From Eubacteriales bacterium (GTDB taxonomy: Bacteria > Bacillota > Clostridia > Lachnospirales > Lachnospiraceae): a stretch of 64,000 bases of DNA. Numbering within the stretch: the first letter of the stretch is position 1; each line of letters starts with the position of its first letter. The stretch spans positions 75,204 to 139,203 of the forward strand of contig JAUNJF010000003.1 in the NCBI GenBank assembly GCA_030533405.1, given 5' to 3'. The notes under the pieces are model-generated. The model did not search any database. It was not told the DNA's origin and saw only the letters and a program-made list of their open reading frames with translations. Made by a program: the position numbers and the translations under genes. This document shows, one piece after another, positions 61,407 to 64,000 of the stretch.

Positions 61407-61434
61407 TTATCATTAACGATAACAAATTATTATC
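61407..61434. promoter_or_regulatory. TTATC/GATAA operator-like site upstream of rhodanese-ThiF
   Basis: TTATC-ATTAAC-GATAA (61407-61422) is an inverted repeat in the 58-base gap between the LysR gene and the rhodanese-ThiF gene, with a further TATC at 61431-61434. It matches the sites upstream of cysK. Confidence 0.5.
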
Positions 61435-61438
61435 ACCA

Positions 61439-62344
61439 TCATAATTCCTTATATTTCAACAATTCCTCAATATATGTGGTTCCAATATCACTAATTGCAT
61501 GGTTTTCCCTTACAAGATACCCTATTGTAAGCGGATCTTCTTCCTTTAATTTAATACACACAAAACCGTCTTTTAAAGCAATACTCTCTGTCATATTTCC
61601 TGTTCCAATTGAATATCCATTCAGAGATGCCATTAATTCCGCTGTGGTTGCTCTATCATTTGATTTCAGAAGTTTATGAAAATCATAATCGCCAAGTGCT
61701 TCTTCTGTTAGATAATAATCGCTCTCACCATTCTGATCAAAAGAGACACACGGATAATTCTCCAATTCCTCTAATGACAACTCTTGCTTACCAGCTAATG
61801 GATGTGTCTTCCACAAATATGCATATGTATTTCGCATCATCAATGGTACAAATTTTAACTGATATTCTCTAAACAATTTCTTCATTACTTTTTCATTATT
61901 GTTAGAATACGAAATAATACCGATTTCACTTTTCAAATTTTTAACACTACTAAGCACATCTTCTGTTTTCGTTTCATGAACAGCATAAACATATTTCTGC
62001 GCATCATATTTCTTTACTGTATTAATAAATGCGTGCAACGCAAACACATAGTGTTGCATAGATACACTAAAATGCTTCTTATCTTTCCACTTATCGATAT
62101 ACCGGTCTTCTATTAGTTCATATTGGCTCACTGCCTGTTTTGCATAAGCCAAAAATTCTCTTCCCTCATCTGTAATACTTACACCTTTATTATTTCGCTC
62201 AAATATCTGAATATTAATCTCTTCTTCCAATTCTCGTATTGTAAAAGACAAGGCCGGCTGAGAAATAAACAGCCGACTCGCCGCCTCTCTCATGGAAGAG
62301 GCATTTGCTAGAGCAATTACATATTTTAGTTGCATAATTGTCAT
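61439..62344 (-). CDS. LysR-family transcription regulator
   Basis: The 301-residue regulator starts MTIMQLKYVIALANASSMREAASRL with the usual winged HTH (ISQPALSFTIRELEEEI) and a two-lobed inducer domain. ATG 62344 has GGGAGGAG before it and is preferred to a start 33 bases earlier. CysL, CysB and SalR-type LysR proteins control sulfur genes, and SalR-like regulation of methylthio-alkane reductase gives a precedent. Here TTATC/GATAA repeats near cysK and the rhodanese-ThiF gene are likely targets. The inducer may be O-acetylserine or a sulfur compound; unknown. Confidence 0.92.
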   Translation of the reverse strand: MTIMQLKYVIALANASSMREAASRLFISQPALSFTIRELEEEINIQIFERNNKGVSITDEGREFLAYAKQAVSQYELIEDRYIDKWKDKKHFSVSMQHYVFALHAFINTVKKYDAQKYVYAVHETKTEDVLSSVKNLKSEIGIISYSNNNEKVMKKLFREYQLKFVPLMMRNTYAYLWKTHPLAGKQELSLEELENYPCVSFDQNGESDYYLTEEALGDYDFHKLLKSNDRATTAELMASLNGYSIGTGNMTESIALKDGFVCIKLKEEDPLTIGYLVRENHAISDIGTTYIEELLKYKEL

Positions 62345-62369
62345 ACTATTCTCTCCTCCCAACAACTTA

Positions 62370-62996
62370 TTATGCACATTTCCAATTACATTTTACACTT
62401 TCATAAATAGCTTCCGCTAAGTTGTCATGTCCCACAATGTCTAAATGTTCCTGATCCGCCTTACTTGGACTTGCGTATTCTGACGCTGCAAGAAAATGAA
62501 CCTTTCTCTTCTCAGCAACCTTCTGATACTCTTCCTTCAAATGCTTGGACACCACCACTGAATTTGCATTAAATTCTGGATCATATTGTTCCATCCAAAC
62601 ATCCTCTCCTAACTGAATTGGCGATACCAAAAGAACCTTTTCTGGAGCAACATATTTTAAAACCAAATCCAAACATTCTTCAACACCATGTGCAATTCTC
62701 TTTTCTGTATTTCCATAATGAGATTTACAATCATTTGTTCCAAGCATCAGAATTACAGAGTCGATATCCTTTGTTTCCTTAAAAATATCTCTAAGCGTAT
62801 TCACACCTTTTCGATTTGGTCTGCTAACATCTTCAAACACTGTTGTTCTTCCACATAATCCCTGCTCTATAATATTCACATCGTTTAGTTTTTCCTGTAA
62901 TTTACTTGTCCACCGAATTCCCCATGGATACCGTTCCTTTGTGTTTGGATTATATCCCCATGTATTAGAATCACCAAAGCATAATATATTTTTCAT
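62370..62996 (-). CDS. SGNH/GDSL hydrolase
   Basis: The 208-residue protein has Block I ILCFGDSNTWGYNP with the catalytic Ser, Gly block residue in EQGLCGRTTVFED, Block III ILMLGTNDCKSHYG with the Asn, and the C-terminal DQEHLDIVGHDNLAEAI with Asp and His. It is probably an arylesterase-like esterase of the TesA/SGNH family acting on small acyl esters. No signal peptide. ATG 62996 is preferred over a start 24 bases upstream since GGAGGTG fits it. It precedes the LysR gene by 25 bases. An O-acetyl esterase role on acetylated amino acids is possible but not shown. Confidence 0.85.
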   Translation of the reverse strand: MKNILCFGDSNTWGYNPNTKERYPWGIRWTSKLQEKLNDVNIIEQGLCGRTTVFEDVSRPNRKGVNTLRDIFKETKDIDSVILMLGTNDCKSHYGNTEKRIAHGVEECLDLVLKYVAPEKVLLVSPIQLGEDVWMEQYDPEFNANSVVVSKHLKEEYQKVAEKRKVHFLAASEYASPSKADQEHLDIVGHDNLAEAIYESVKCNWKCA

Positions 62997-63082
62997 AGCG
63001 AATAACACCTCCAAATTCATCTTTTCTTATGATTTACCAATATAGCACTACTGCTTGTTTTGAGTCTAATACATATAATCTT

Positions 63083-64000
63083 TCATTCGTGATAACTATT
63101 CTTTATAACATCACGGATACGATCTAACGCTTCCTTTAAAGTCGCTGTATCGGTAGCAATATTAATTCTCTCAAATCCTTCACCAACCGCTCCGAATATA
63201 GCACCACTATCTAACCAAAGCTTTGCTTTATTGACAATCAAATCTTCTCTTTCATCTTCACGCAAACCAAGATTTCTAAAATCAATCCATATCAAATATG
63301 TTCCCTCTGGTTCAATCAATTTGATTTCTGGTATCTCTGTCTGAATATATTCTCTGACAAAATCTAAATTCTTTTTTAGATATTTCTTCAGTTCCTGATA
63401 CCATTCCTCACCGTATTTATATGCAGCCTCGCAAGCCACAATTCCCATCGTATTGAGCTGACTATAACCTGCTGCTGCGATTTCTTTTTTAAATGCATGT
63501 CTTAAATGAGCATCCTGAATGATAATATTAGATATCTGCAAGCCTGCTAAATTAAATGTTTTTGCTGGAGAGGTTGCGGTAATACAATACTCCTTGATTC
63601 TTTCATCTACATTTACAAGTGGTGTGTGCGTATATCCATCAAATGTAAAATCCTCATGAATTTCATCGCTCACTACAACCACCTCATATTTGACACAGAT
63701 TTCTGCAATTTTTTTCAACTCTTCTACTGACCACACTCTACCTACTGGATTATGCGGACTGCAAAGCAAAAATAATTTCACATGATTTTCTTTAATTTTC
63801 TGTTCAAAATCCTCAAAATCAATGTGGTATTTTCCATCCTCCAAAAGCACTAAATCATTGCTCACAAGCTTTCTGTTATTATCTACAATTACCTCTGTAA
63901 ATGGATAATAAACAGGTTGCTGGATTAGTACTGCATCTCCTTCTTTTGTGTATGCCTTCACAGCCATTGCAAGTGCAAATACAACACCAGGTGTCTTTAC
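63083..64000 (-). CDS. MalY/PatB-type C-S lyase, N-terminus beyond window
   Basis: The open frame runs 306 codons to the right edge, including KTPGVVFALAMAVKAYT. This text matches the GVVPAL...A.R.FT segment of MalY/PatB cystathionine beta-lyases. The PLP lysine lies in ATSPAKTFNLAGLQIS, and LCSPHNPVGRVW and VVVSDEIHEDF are typical. These enzymes split cystathionine or other S-conjugates to give a thiol or sulfide, ammonia and pyruvate. It opens the sulfur cluster in transcription order. The first roughly 85-95 residues are outside the window. Confidence 0.92.
   Translation of the reverse strand, partial: VKTPGVVFALAMAVKAYTKEGDAVLIQQPVYYPFTEVIVDNNRKLVSNDLVLLEDGKYHIDFEDFEQKIKENHVKLFLLCSPHNPVGRVWSVEELKKIAEICVKYEVVVVSDEIHEDFTFDGYTHTPLVNVDERIKEYCITATSPAKTFNLAGLQISNIIIQDAHLRHAFKKEIAAAGYSQLNTMGIVACEAAYKYGEEWYQELKKYLKKNLDFVREYIQTEIPEIKLIEPEGTYLIWIDFRNLGLREDEREDLIVNKAKLWLDSGAIFGAVGEGFERINIATDTATLKEALDRIRDVIKNSYHE

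Overview
The window is AT-rich, and every gene that can be supported lies on the minus strand. Codon use, strong AGGAGG-type ribosome sites, sigma-A promoters and gene content (RFN riboswitch on ribE-ribBA, acyl-CoA dehydratase activase relative, Pel-type EPS locus, CE2-type esterase) suggest an anaerobic Clostridia, most likely a gut Lachnospiraceae. The genus cannot be fixed from the sequence. No rRNA, CRISPR array or complete insertion sequence was seen.

Region 1 (1-17372) is a long exopolysaccharide operon read right to left from a good promoter at 17408-17436. Its order is a PqqD-like protein, an SDR-PelD fusion with an intact c-di-GMP I-site (RxxD), a PelE-like TPR membrane protein, a DUF2194 PelA-like protein, PelF, PelG, a DUF2304 membrane protein, GT4 and GT2 glycosyltransferases, two DUF4874/DUF4832 proteins flanking a large membrane protein, a Stealth phosphotransferase and a truncated Wzx-type flippase. 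This is a Gram-positive Pel locus extended with extra polymer genes.

Region 2 (17449-48200) is mostly housekeeping and accessory: a histidine kinase remnant, a cation/proton antiporter, methyltransferases, a thioesterase, an aminotransferase, an acyl-CoA dehydratase activase relative beside a TIM-barrel hydrolase-like gene, FMN-riboswitch-controlled ribE-ribBA, an AEC transporter, an exonuclease, zinc-ribbon proteins, an FtsX-type ABC transporter with a two-component system, an aldo/keto reductase beside a MATE pseudogene, a lone pilin, G1P dehydrogenase, an Lgt-like protein, two GGDEF proteins, a chemoreceptor and a CE2-like esterase. The two diguanylate cyclases fit with the c-di-GMP-binding PelD of region 1.

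Region 3 (48229-64000) is the most unusual part: a nitrogenase-like locus embedded in sulfur and cysteine genes. Right to left it carries a MalY/PatB C-S lyase (cut by the window edge), an SGNH hydrolase, a LysR regulator, a rhodanese-ThiF protein, canonical CysK, YezD, a divergent tRNA-Cys-like gene, NifB, NifX-like, NifH, a second CysK paralog, NifD-like, NifK-like, a Cys/His-rich NifX-like protein, an IscR-type Rrf2 regulator, an SDR, a LanC-like protein with a Cys-Cys-Gly zinc site, and a third CysK paralog. All six P-cluster cysteines and the cofactor cysteine are present. The FeMo-co histidine and the NifE/NifN genes are missing. The best reading is a reductase related to nitrogenase that works on a sulfur compound (methylthio-alkane reductase is the nearest described precedent), with the released sulfide or thiol captured by CysK-family enzymes. 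The substrate is not known from sequence.
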